A DNA stretch of 64,000 bases, taken from positions 372,001 to 436,000 of the forward strand of contig NZ_JAAVUP010000001.1 in the NCBI RefSeq assembly GCF_012163135.1. The letters are read 5' to 3'. Source of the DNA: Neoroseomonas oryzicola. Its GTDB lineage: Bacteria > Pseudomonadota > Alphaproteobacteria > Acetobacterales > Acetobacteraceae. A model generated the notes under the pieces. That model ran no database searches. It was not told the DNA's origin and saw only the letters and a program-made list of their open reading frames with translations. Every line of letters begins with the position of its first letter. The first letter of the stretch is position 1. The translations under genes and the position numbers were made by a program. Below, piece after piece: positions 8,985-15,801 of this stretch.

Positions 8985-9923
8985 ATGGCCACCGTCCACT
9001 TCGATCCCGCGATGACGGATGCCGAACGGCGGGAGGCGCTCTACGCCGGCGACATCATCATCCTCTCGCCCACGCGGGCGAGCAGCGCGATGGTCAGCCT
9101 CGCGCAGGACATGCTCGCCAGCGCCTTCGCGCCGCATGACCCGCGTACGATCCACGAGCACCTGTCGGCCGAGGAGGTGGCGTCGGTCCTCGGGACGCTG
9201 AAGCCGCGCTTCATCCATCACCCGGACTGCAAGCGCCTGATCCCGGCGCTCATGGCCGAGCATGGCGTGGACCTCGACAGCCTGTATTTCGACGTGCCAC
9301 GGCTGCGATCGGCCTATCCGTCGGATTTCCTGTCGTCCGGCATCGCCTATGCGTTCCACCCGCATCGCGACACCTGGTACTCGGCGCCGATGTGCCAGTT
9401 GAACTGGTGGATGCCGGTCTTCCCGATCGAAGCCGGCAACGCGATGGCCTTCTACCCGCAGTACTTCGACAAGCCGGTCGCCAACAACTCCGAGATCTAC
9501 AACTACTACGACTGGAACACGCGCAGCCGCGCTTCTGCCGCGCAGCACGTGAAGTCCGACACGCGGGAACAGCCGAAGCCGCAGCAGGCTCTCGAGGGTC
9601 CGAGCCTGTGCTACCTGCCGCCGCCGGGGGGCATCATCCTCTTCGCCGGCGCGCAGCTGCACGAAACCGTGCCGAACAGCACCGGCGTCGCGCGCTACAG
9701 CATCGACTTCCGCACGGTCGATCTCGGCGACGCGGCAATGAACCGCGGCGCGCCCAATGTCGATTCCCGCTGCACCGGCACGACGATGCGCGACTACCTG
9801 CGCGCCTCCGATCTCAGCCCGGTGCCTGAGGACGTGATCCTGCTGCATGACGACGACACGGCGCGGCGCGGCCAGGTGCTGCGCTACCGCCCCGCGCTCG
9901 TCGAGGCAGCCGCGGCGTCGTGA
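8985..9923 (+). CDS. Fe(II)/2-oxoglutarate dioxygenase-like protein
   Basis: 312 residues, start preceded by GGGGAGAG. It carries a plausible non-haem iron triad: H127 and D129 in FHPHRDTWYS and H226 in GAQLHETVPN, followed by RYSIDFR, whose arginine could bind 2-oxoglutarate. The stretch between (LNWWMPVFPIEAGNAMAFYP) resembles phytanoyl-CoA-dioxygenase-like enzymes. It may hydroxylate a sugar or lipid intermediate of the surrounding pathway. It stands between two copies of a shared upstream motif. Family call is from motif spacing only and needs a structural search. Confidence 0.6.
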   Translation: MATVHFDPAMTDAERREALYAGDIIILSPTRASSAMVSLAQDMLASAFAPHDPRTIHEHLSAEEVASVLGTLKPRFIHHPDCKRLIPALMAEHGVDLDSLYFDVPRLRSAYPSDFLSSGIAYAFHPHRDTWYSAPMCQLNWWMPVFPIEAGNAMAFYPQYFDKPVANNSEIYNYYDWNTRSRASAAQHVKSDTREQPKPQQALEGPSLCYLPPPGGIILFAGAQLHETVPNSTGVARYSIDFRTVDLGDAAMNRGAPNVDSRCTGTTMRDYLRASDLSPVPEDVILLHDDDTARRGQVLRYRPALVEAAAAS

Positions 9924-9941
9924 CCTCCGGAGCCGGAAAGC

Positions 9942-9980
9942 CCGAGAAGTTTTGGCCCAGCGGGCGCGCATCCGTCGCGC
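9942..9980 (+). promoter_or_regulatory. Upstream motif, copy 2 of 2
   Basis: CCGAGAAGTTTT, then GGGCGCGCATCCGTCGCGC, matching the block at 8890-8924 apart from spacing and a few bases. It lies in the 115-base gap before the C-methyltransferase gene. Repetition ahead of two genes of one locus argues for a shared regulator or promoter type. Confidence 0.4.
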
Positions 9981-10038
9981 GCTTCCGGTCAGATGACCAT
10001 GACGCCGGTCGCGCCGGCCCAGCCACCGAGGCCCCCGC

Positions 10039-11331
10039 ATGAACATCGAAGCCCGCCGCTTCACGATCGACGACGGCAGCCGCACCCAGGGCAGCTGTCG
10101 GCTGTGCAACATGCCGATCCACCGCACCATGGTCGACCTCGGCATGTCGCCGCTCTGCGAGAGCTTCCGCCGGCCGGAGGAACGCGACAGCATGGAGCCC
10201 TTCTTCCCGCTCCATGCCCTGGTCTGCGAGCACTGCCTGCTGGTGCAGCTCAAGGAATACGTGACGCCGGATCATATCTTCACCGAATACGCCTATTTCT
10301 CCTCCTATTCGACGAGCTGGGTGGCCCACGCCAAGGCCTATTGCCATGGCATCGCGGAGCGCCTCGGCCTCGACGCGAACAGCCTGGTGGTCGAGCTCGC
10401 GAGCAACGACGGCTACCTGCTGCAGCACTTCCTGCCGATGGGCATCCCCGTACTCGGCGTCGAGCCCGCGGCCAATGTCGCGGCGGTGGCGAAAGGGAAG
10501 GGGATCCCGACACTGGTCGAATTCTTTGGCGTCGCGCTCGCCGAGCGCATGGTCGCCGAGGGGCAGGCCGCCGACCTCATCGCCGGCAACAACGTGCTGG
10601 CGCAGGTGCCCGACCTCAACGACTTCGTCGGCGGCATCCGCATCCTGCTCAAACCCGAGGGCGTCTGCACCCTCGAATTCCCGCATCTCGAGCGGCTGAT
10701 CGCGGAGAACCAGTTCGACACGATCTACCACGAGCATTTCTCCTACTTCTCCTTCCACACCATTCTGCGCATGGCGGAGAAGCACCGTCTCAAGGTGATC
10801 GACGTGGAGGAGCTCCGTACCCACGGCGGTTCGCTGCGCGTCCACCTGGCGCGCGTCGAATCCTCGAGGCTCGTCGCACCCTCCGTGCCCGCCCTCCAGG
10901 CGCGCGAGGAAGCCGCCGGCGTGCGCGACATGCGCACCTACGAGGCCTTCGCCGAGAAGGTGAAGCGCACCAAGCGACGCCTGCTCTCCTTCCTCATCGG
11001 CGCGAAGGACGAAGGCCTGAAGATCTGCGGCTACGGCGCGCCGGGCAAGGGCAACACGCTGCTCAACTACTGCGGCATCGGTACCGACTTCCTGGACTTC
11101 ACCGTCGACCGCAACCCGTACAAGCACGGTCTCTTCACCCCCGGGATGCATATCCCGATCCATCCCGTCGAGGCGATCGACGAGGCAAAGCCCGACTACG
11201 TCCTGATCCTGCCCTGGAACCTGAAGGACGAGATCGTCCAGCAGATGCGCCACATCGGCGACTGGGGCGGCAAGTTCATCGTTCCCATCCCCGAAGCGAC
11301 CATCATCGATCCGAAGGAGATGCCGACATGA
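10039..11331 (+). CDS. Sugar C-methyltransferase (zinc-binding N domain plus SAM domain)
   Basis: 430 residues in the three-part layout of NDP-sugar C-methyltransferases. The N-terminal zinc site is C20, C23, C63 and C66. The SAM-binding domain has VVELASNDGYLLQHF around residues 115-130. A C-terminal domain (CGYGAPGKGNTLLNYCGIG) is of the Methyltransf_14 type. Catalytic-region YHEHFSYFS is conserved in these enzymes, which methylate C3 of a 4-keto-6-deoxysugar. The stop overlaps the cytidylyltransferase start (ATGA), tying it to CDP-sugar synthesis. The exact sugar is inferred. Confidence 0.87.
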   Translation: MNIEARRFTIDDGSRTQGSCRLCNMPIHRTMVDLGMSPLCESFRRPEERDSMEPFFPLHALVCEHCLLVQLKEYVTPDHIFTEYAYFSSYSTSWVAHAKAYCHGIAERLGLDANSLVVELASNDGYLLQHFLPMGIPVLGVEPAANVAAVAKGKGIPTLVEFFGVALAERMVAEGQAADLIAGNNVLAQVPDLNDFVGGIRILLKPEGVCTLEFPHLERLIAENQFDTIYHEHFSYFSFHTILRMAEKHRLKVIDVEELRTHGGSLRVHLARVESSRLVAPSVPALQAREEAAGVRDMRTYEAFAEKVKRTKRRLLSFLIGAKDEGLKICGYGAPGKGNTLLNYCGIGTDFLDFTVDRNPYKHGLFTPGMHIPIHPVEAIDEAKPDYVLILPWNLKDEIVQQMRHIGDWGGKFIVPIPEATIIDPKEMPT

Positions 11332-12140
11332 AAGTCGTTCTCTTCTGCGGTGGCCTCGGCACGCGCATCCGCGAGTACTCCGAGAATATCCCCAAGCCGA
11401 TGATCCCGATCGGCCAGCAACCGATCATGTGGCACGTGATGCAGTACTACAGCCATCACGGCCACAAGGATTTCGTGCTCTGCCTGGGCTACAAGGCGAA
11501 CGTGGTGAAGGACTTCTTCGTCAACCACCGCCACGAGGCCTTCGGGGACTGCGTCGTGACCGCCGGCGGCACCCAGGTCGAGATGCTGGGCGAGAAGCGC
11601 CAGGACTGGCGCGTCACGATGATCGACACCGGCATCTGGCGGAACATCGGCGAACGGCTCTGGGCCGTGCGCGACCAGGTCAAGGACGAGGAGATGTTCC
11701 TCGCCAACTACAGCGACGGCCTGACCGACCTCGACCTCACCGAGGTGATCCGCCAGTTCAAGGCGAGCGACAAGGTCGGCTGCTTCGTCGCCGTGCGTCC
11801 GCCGCTGACCTACCACCTCGCGGACATCGCCCCCGACGGGAAGGTGCAGGCCTTCCGCAGTTCCGACCGGTCGGACATCTGGATCAACGGCGGCTACTTC
11901 ATCTTCCGCCCGCAGATTTTCGACTACATGCGCGAAGGGGACGAACTCGTCCTCGAGCCCTTCGACCGCCTGATCCGGGACGGCAAGCTCATGGCCTGGA
12001 AGCATGAGGGCTTCTGGCGATCCATGGACACGCTGCGCGACCGCCAGGTCCTCGAGGACATGGTCGAGCGCGGGGAGATGCCCTGGCTGCCCGGCGACCA
12101 TGCCGGCAAGCGGCGCCCGCGCCTCGTCGCGGCGGAATGA
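11328..12140 (+). CDS. rfbF: Glucose-1-phosphate cytidylyltransferase
   Basis: 270 residues. The nucleotidyltransferase signature GGLGTRIREYSENIPKPM starts at residue 8, and FLANYSDGLTDLDL carries the metal-binding aspartate. It makes CDP-glucose from CTP and glucose 1-phosphate, the entry point to CDP-3,6-dideoxy and branched sugars. The usual next gene, CDP-glucose 4,6-dehydratase (rfbG), is not in the window. Start and stop overlap both neighbours by four bases (ATGA), indicating one translationally coupled unit. Confidence 0.92.
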   Translation: MKVVLFCGGLGTRIREYSENIPKPMIPIGQQPIMWHVMQYYSHHGHKDFVLCLGYKANVVKDFFVNHRHEAFGDCVVTAGGTQVEMLGEKRQDWRVTMIDTGIWRNIGERLWAVRDQVKDEEMFLANYSDGLTDLDLTEVIRQFKASDKVGCFVAVRPPLTYHLADIAPDGKVQAFRSSDRSDIWINGGYFIFRPQIFDYMREGDELVLEPFDRLIRDGKLMAWKHEGFWRSMDTLRDRQVLEDMVERGEMPWLPGDHAGKRRPRLVAAE

Positions 12141-12790
12141 AGGGGCTGAGCCTTGCGACGCCGGGGGAGAGGCTGAACGTCCTCTGCCTCGGCGCCCATT
12201 CCGACGACATCGAGATCGGCGCCGGCGGTGCCCTGCTCGAATGGATCGCGCGCGGGGTGAAGGTCGAGGCGACCTGGTGCGTCTTCAGCGCCCCCGGCCA
12301 GCGGGGCGAGGAGGCCGAGACCTCGGCGCGCTCCTTCCTCCAGGGCGCTGCCAGCGCGCGGATCGAGCTCCAGCAGTTTCGCGACGGCTACTTCCCGGTT
12401 GAGCGGGAGCCGATCAAGGAATGGATGCAGGATCTCTCGCGCCGCTTCACGCCGGACGTGGTGCTGACGCACAAATCCGACGACGCCCACCAGGACCATC
12501 GCCTGGTCTCGGAGCTCACCTGGAACGCCTTCCGCGACCAGGTCGTGCTGGAATACGAGATCCCGAAATGGGACGGGGACCTCGGCCGGCCCAACGTCTA
12601 TGTCCCGCTCACCGCGGCGACGCTGGCGAAGAAGCTCGAACTGCTCGAACTGCATTTCGCGACCCAGCACGGCAAGGATTGGTTCGACCCGGAGACCTTC
12701 CAGGGCCTCGCCCGCCTGCGGGGCATGGAATGCCGCGCGCCGGAGCGCTACGCGGAAGGCTTCGTCGCGCGCAAGATCCTGCTCGCCTGA
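12137..12790 (+). CDS. PIG-L family deacetylase
   Basis: 217 residues. The zinc site motifs are intact: AHSDDIEIG (H21, D23, D24) and HQDH (H118, H121). PIG-L/LmbE enzymes remove N-acetyl groups from sugars such as GlcNAc derivatives. Overlapping the cytidylyltransferase by ATGA, it probably deacetylates a sugar nucleotide or lipid-linked sugar of this pathway, perhaps exposing an amine for a later substituent. It ends the plus-strand polysaccharide unit. Confidence 0.9.
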   Translation: MKGLSLATPGERLNVLCLGAHSDDIEIGAGGALLEWIARGVKVEATWCVFSAPGQRGEEAETSARSFLQGAASARIELQQFRDGYFPVEREPIKEWMQDLSRRFTPDVVLTHKSDDAHQDHRLVSELTWNAFRDQVVLEYEIPKWDGDLGRPNVYVPLTAATLAKKLELLELHFATQHGKDWFDPETFQGLARLRGMECRAPERYAEGFVARKILLA

Positions 12791-12819
12791 GCGCGATCCA
12801 CCGCGATGATGAAGGCCAT

Positions 12820-12842
12820 CGTCACGCGGCGATGGCGTGACG
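12820..12842 (+). terminator. Stem-loop after the polysaccharide unit
   Basis: CGTCACGC, seven bases, GCGTGACG: a perfect 8-bp inverted repeat about 30 bases after the deacetylase stop. No T-run follows, so it could be a Rho-assisted end or mRNA-protecting stem. Confidence 0.3.
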
Positions 12843-12859
12843 CGGCGGCGATCACGATA

Positions 12860-12878
12860 CTCCTGCCCGACGCAGGAG
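12860..12878 (+). promoter_or_regulatory. Hairpin that buries the pirin ribosome-binding site
   Basis: CTCCTGC, five bases, GCAGGAG: a perfect 7-bp stem whose 3' arm contains the GGAG Shine-Dalgarno for the ATG at 12886. If it forms in the mRNA it would restrict translation, as in RNA thermometers. Seen directly; the regulatory role is inference. Confidence 0.4.
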
Positions 12879-12885
12879 ATCCCCG

Positions 12886-13836
12886 ATGAGCACCCTCGAC
12901 GAAGCCGACCCGACCTGCCCCGCGCCCCCGCCGGGCCTCGAGCACGTCATCATTCCCCGCGCCCACGACGTCGGCGGCTTCGAGGTGCGCCGCGCCCTGC
13001 CGGCGCAGGAGCGCCAGATGGTCGGCCCCTTCATCTTCTTCGACCAGATGGGCCCGGGCGAGTTCCTCACCGGCAAGGGCCTCGACGTGCGTCCGCATCC
13101 GCATATCGGCCTGTCGACCGTCACCTACCTGTTCGAGGGCGAGATCTTCCACCGCGACAGCTTGGGCAGCGCGCAGCCGATCCGCCCCGGAGAACTGAAC
13201 TGGATGACCGCCGGCAGCGGCATCGTCCATTCCGAGCGCACCGATCCCGCCCAGCGCGACCGCCCGCGACGGATGTTCGGCATCCAGTCCTGGGTGGCCC
13301 TGCCCAAGGACGCGGAGGGCACCACGCCCGGCTTCGTCCATCACGGGGCAGGGGACCTGCCGCTGGTGGACGACCAGGGCGTCCGCATGCGCCTCATTGC
13401 CGGGGAGGGGTGGGGGCTCCGCTCGCCGGTCGCCGTCTCCTCGCCGCTCTTCTACGCGGACGCCATCCTCGCGCCCGGCGCAAGGCTGCCGCTGCCCGAC
13501 CAGCATGAGGAGCGTGGGGCCTATGTCGTCCAGGGCAGCGTCGAGGTCGCCGGAACGCGCTTCGACGCAGGGCGGATGCTCGTCTTCCGGCCAGGCGACG
13601 CGCTCGCCCTGACCGCGGGACCGGACGGGGCGCGGCTGCTGATGCTCGGCGGGGCGACCATGGACGGGCCGCGCTACCTGTTCTGGAACTTCGTCGCCTC
13701 CTCCCGCGAACGGCTCGAGCAGGCCAAGGAGGACTGGAAGGCCGGGCGCTTCACCAAGGTGCCGGGGGATGAGAAGGAGTTCATCCCACTGCCGGAGGGG
13801 CGGGTGACGGTGCGGGCGGAAGCGCGGCCGGCTTGA
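12886..13836 (+). CDS. Pirin family protein
   Basis: 316 residues with the bicupin pirin layout. The N domain holds the metal-binding set DVRPHPHIGLSTVTYLFEG, and HSE in MTAGSGIVHSERT completes the H/H/H/E site. The C-terminal pirin domain runs from about residue 185 (FYADAILAPGARLPLP). Some pirins are quercetinases, others modulate enzymes or transcription; the substrate here is unknown. It has its own leader with a ribosome-site hairpin and a palindromic repeat behind its stop. Confidence 0.9.
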   Translation: MSTLDEADPTCPAPPPGLEHVIIPRAHDVGGFEVRRALPAQERQMVGPFIFFDQMGPGEFLTGKGLDVRPHPHIGLSTVTYLFEGEIFHRDSLGSAQPIRPGELNWMTAGSGIVHSERTDPAQRDRPRRMFGIQSWVALPKDAEGTTPGFVHHGAGDLPLVDDQGVRMRLIAGEGWGLRSPVAVSSPLFYADAILAPGARLPLPDQHEERGAYVVQGSVEVAGTRFDAGRMLVFRPGDALALTAGPDGARLLMLGGATMDGPRYLFWNFVASSRERLEQAKEDWKAGRFTKVPGDEKEFIPLPEGRVTVRAEARPA

Positions 13837-13840
13837 TCAT

Positions 13841-13892
13841 GGAGGGGCGCCGCCCCTCCAAACCTCCCCGCCAAAGGCCGAAAGGCCTTTGG
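13841..13892. repeat. Bipartite palindromic repeat, single unit (R1)
   Basis: Two adjacent palindromes: GGAGGGGCGCCGCCCCTCC at 13841-13859 and CCAAAGGCC, GAAA, GGCCTTTGG at 13871-13892, joined by a short C-rich linker. It sits between convergent genes, where it could act as a two-way terminator. The same unit recurs at 19236-19370 and 56051-56189. Confidence 0.75.
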
Positions 13893-13902
13893 AAACCGAT
13901 CC

Positions 13903-14856
13903 TCAGCGCCAGTTCAGGGCGTAGAGGGCCGTCTGGGCGGGGGAATTCGGGGTGCAGCGGCCGCCGACGTAAGGCGCGCCGTTTGGATTGGCGGCCCGCA
14001 CCGCCGCGACGAAGGGGCTGCAGGCGAGGCGGGCGGTGATCTGACGCTCGGTCTCGGCGAGGCCGGGGACGCCCTCGGGCCAGACCGTGCGCAACAGCCG
14101 CCGCGCCTCGGCTGCCTGGCCGGAATAGATCAGGCAGGTGGCCAGGCGGGCGGCCTCCACCCCCGGATGCGGGCCCGTCGCCCCAGGGCCCCTCGACCAC
14201 TCCCGTCCACCGAGGTCCGCGATCGCCGCCTCGGTATCCGGGTAGGTCGCCACGCGCCGCTCGGGCGGCGGCATGTCCGCCGGCGCCGCCATCTCGATGC
14301 AGGCCGTGCCCAGCGCGGCGGCGATCGGCCGGCGCATCGCCGCGACATCCGGTTCCAGCGCCTGGCCCGTCCATCGGAAGGGCACCGTCGGATGCAGGTC
14401 GGTCGCCAGGCTGGCCGGCGCTTCCCAGAAGTCGAAGGCGGCATCGGCCACCTGGACCGCCGGCCCGCCGGGCACCGCCAGCCGGATCACATCCGGTTCC
14501 CGCTTGCCGAGCGGCAGGGAGGCGACATGCGCCACCCCCTGCGGCGTCCGGCGGAACAGGTGCAGCGTCCAGCAGCAATAGGCGCCGCCGGTCCATCCCG
14601 TGATGCCGATCGCCTGCCCCCCGTTGCCGAGCGGGATCGCCGCGCCATTCCGGAAGGCGGCGAAGCGCTGATCGCGGGCCTCCCACAGCGTCCGATTGCC
14701 GCGGACCAGGCGAAGCGCCTCGCCACGCCCTTGCGGCACGGCTTCGACCTTCCCGCTGGCGCCGGCGTCCAGCAGCGTCCGCCGTGGTTGGGCGGATGCC
14801 TCATTGCACGGGAAAAGCAGCAGGATCAGAAGGCCCAAGGTGCCAATGATCTTCAT
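13903..14856 (-). CDS. Secreted protein of unknown function
   Basis: 317 residues that I do not recognise. The N terminus is a clear signal peptide (MKIIGTLGLLILLLFP, cleavage probably after ASA near residue 22), so it is exported to the periplasm or beyond. A central GWTGGAYCCWTLHLFRR stretch and several further cysteines (ACIEM, ATCLIYS, ARLACSPF, GGRCTP) suggest disulphides. The C-terminal third looks helical and could be a small repeat-type fold. It starts three bases after the mazG stop and may be cotranscribed with it. No function is assigned. Confidence 0.7.
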   Translation of the reverse strand: MKIIGTLGLLILLLFPCNEASAQPRRTLLDAGASGKVEAVPQGRGEALRLVRGNRTLWEARDQRFAAFRNGAAIPLGNGGQAIGITGWTGGAYCCWTLHLFRRTPQGVAHVASLPLGKREPDVIRLAVPGGPAVQVADAAFDFWEAPASLATDLHPTVPFRWTGQALEPDVAAMRRPIAAALGTACIEMAAPADMPPPERRVATYPDTEAAIADLGGREWSRGPGATGPHPGVEAARLATCLIYSGQAAEARRLLRTVWPEGVPGLAETERQITARLACSPFVAAVRAANPNGAPYVGGRCTPNSPAQTALYALNWR

Positions 14857-14859
14857 GTC

Positions 14860-15672
14860 TTAGCCCGTATCTCGCTCTCGCCGCTTCGCATCGAGCCACA
14901 ATTCCTCCATGCGATCGAGCGTCACATCGGCAGGTATTTTTCCTTCAAGGCGAAGCATTTCCTCGATATGGCCGAAGCGTCGCTCGAACTTGCGGTTGGC
15001 CCCGCGCAGGCAGTCCTCCGGGTCGAGGTCGAGCTTCCGGGCGAGGTTCGCCAACACGAAGAGCAGGTCCCCGACCTCGTCGCGCAAAGCCGCAGTATCA
15101 GGTGCCTGGCCCGGCACCTTCAGCTCCGCGCGCAGCTCGGCCGCCTCCTCCTCGAGCTTGTCGAGCACCGCAGCCGCGTCCGGCCAGTCGAAGCCCACCC
15201 GTCCGGCGCGGCGCGTCAGCTTGGCGGCGCGGGTGAGGGCGGGCAGGCCGGGCGGCAGGCCGGCGAGCGTCCCGTGCTCCTGCCGGGTCGCGCGCTCGGC
15301 GGCCTTCTGGGCCTCCCAGGCGGCGGTCTGCTGTTCGGCGGTCCGGGCGTCCTCTTCGCCGAAAACGTGGGGATGCCGGCGGACCATCTTGTCGGCGATC
15401 GCCTTTGCGACATCGGCGAAGGCGAACCAGCCGCGCTCCTCGGCCATGCGGGCGTGGTAGACGACCTGGAACAGCAGGTCCCCGAGCTCGTCCAGCAGGG
15501 TGGCAGGCGTGCCCCGCGCGATCGCGTCCTCGACCTCGTAGGCTTCCTCGATCGTGTAGGGGGCGATGGTCGGAAAATCCTGCACCTGGTCCCAGGGGCA
15601 GCCGGTCTCGGGGTCGCGCAGCCGCGCCATGACGTCGATCAGGTGGGTGATGGCGGCCTTCGGGTCGGTCAT
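14860..15672 (-). CDS. mazG: Nucleoside triphosphate pyrophosphohydrolase MazG
   Basis: 270 residues, close to the 263 of the E. coli enzyme. The first MazG domain has GCPWDQVQDFPTIAPYTIEE and the metal-binding EEAYEVEDAI and LLDELGDLLFQVVYHARMAEE. A second, more C-terminal domain repeats the pattern (EEEAAELRAEL, LRDEVGDLLFVLANLARKL). It cleaves NTPs and dNTPs to monophosphates, clearing aberrant nucleotides or lowering stress signals. Start chosen at MTDPKAAITHL; the upstream in-frame residues are low-complexity and unlike the family. It is divergent from the molybdopterin oxidoreductase gene. Confidence 0.93.
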   Translation of the reverse strand: MTDPKAAITHLIDVMARLRDPETGCPWDQVQDFPTIAPYTIEEAYEVEDAIARGTPATLLDELGDLLFQVVYHARMAEERGWFAFADVAKAIADKMVRRHPHVFGEEDARTAEQQTAAWEAQKAAERATRQEHGTLAGLPPGLPALTRAAKLTRRAGRVGFDWPDAAAVLDKLEEEAAELRAELKVPGQAPDTAALRDEVGDLLFVLANLARKLDLDPEDCLRGANRKFERRFGHIEEMLRLEGKIPADVTLDRMEELWLDAKRRERDTG

Positions 15673-15801
15673 GGCAGGTCCGGAAACGGGCAGGGCATTC
15701 TCGTCCCGCGACGGCGCCGGCTTGGCAAGGGCCGTGGCGGGTTGCGAAGCGGCCGGCGCCGCCGGAGACTGACCCCACACCACAAGGACTCATCCCGCCC
15801 C

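Noticed and set aside
1..12790. Recent horizontal transfer of the polysaccharide locus
   Set aside because: Such loci are often AT-rich, but here GC content and codon use look like the rest of the window, and no mobile element flanks it.
14167..15801. Long in-frame extension upstream of the molybdopterin oxidoreductase
   Set aside because: It is antisense to mazG and the secreted-protein gene. The family N terminus with its cysteine cluster starts at 15802.
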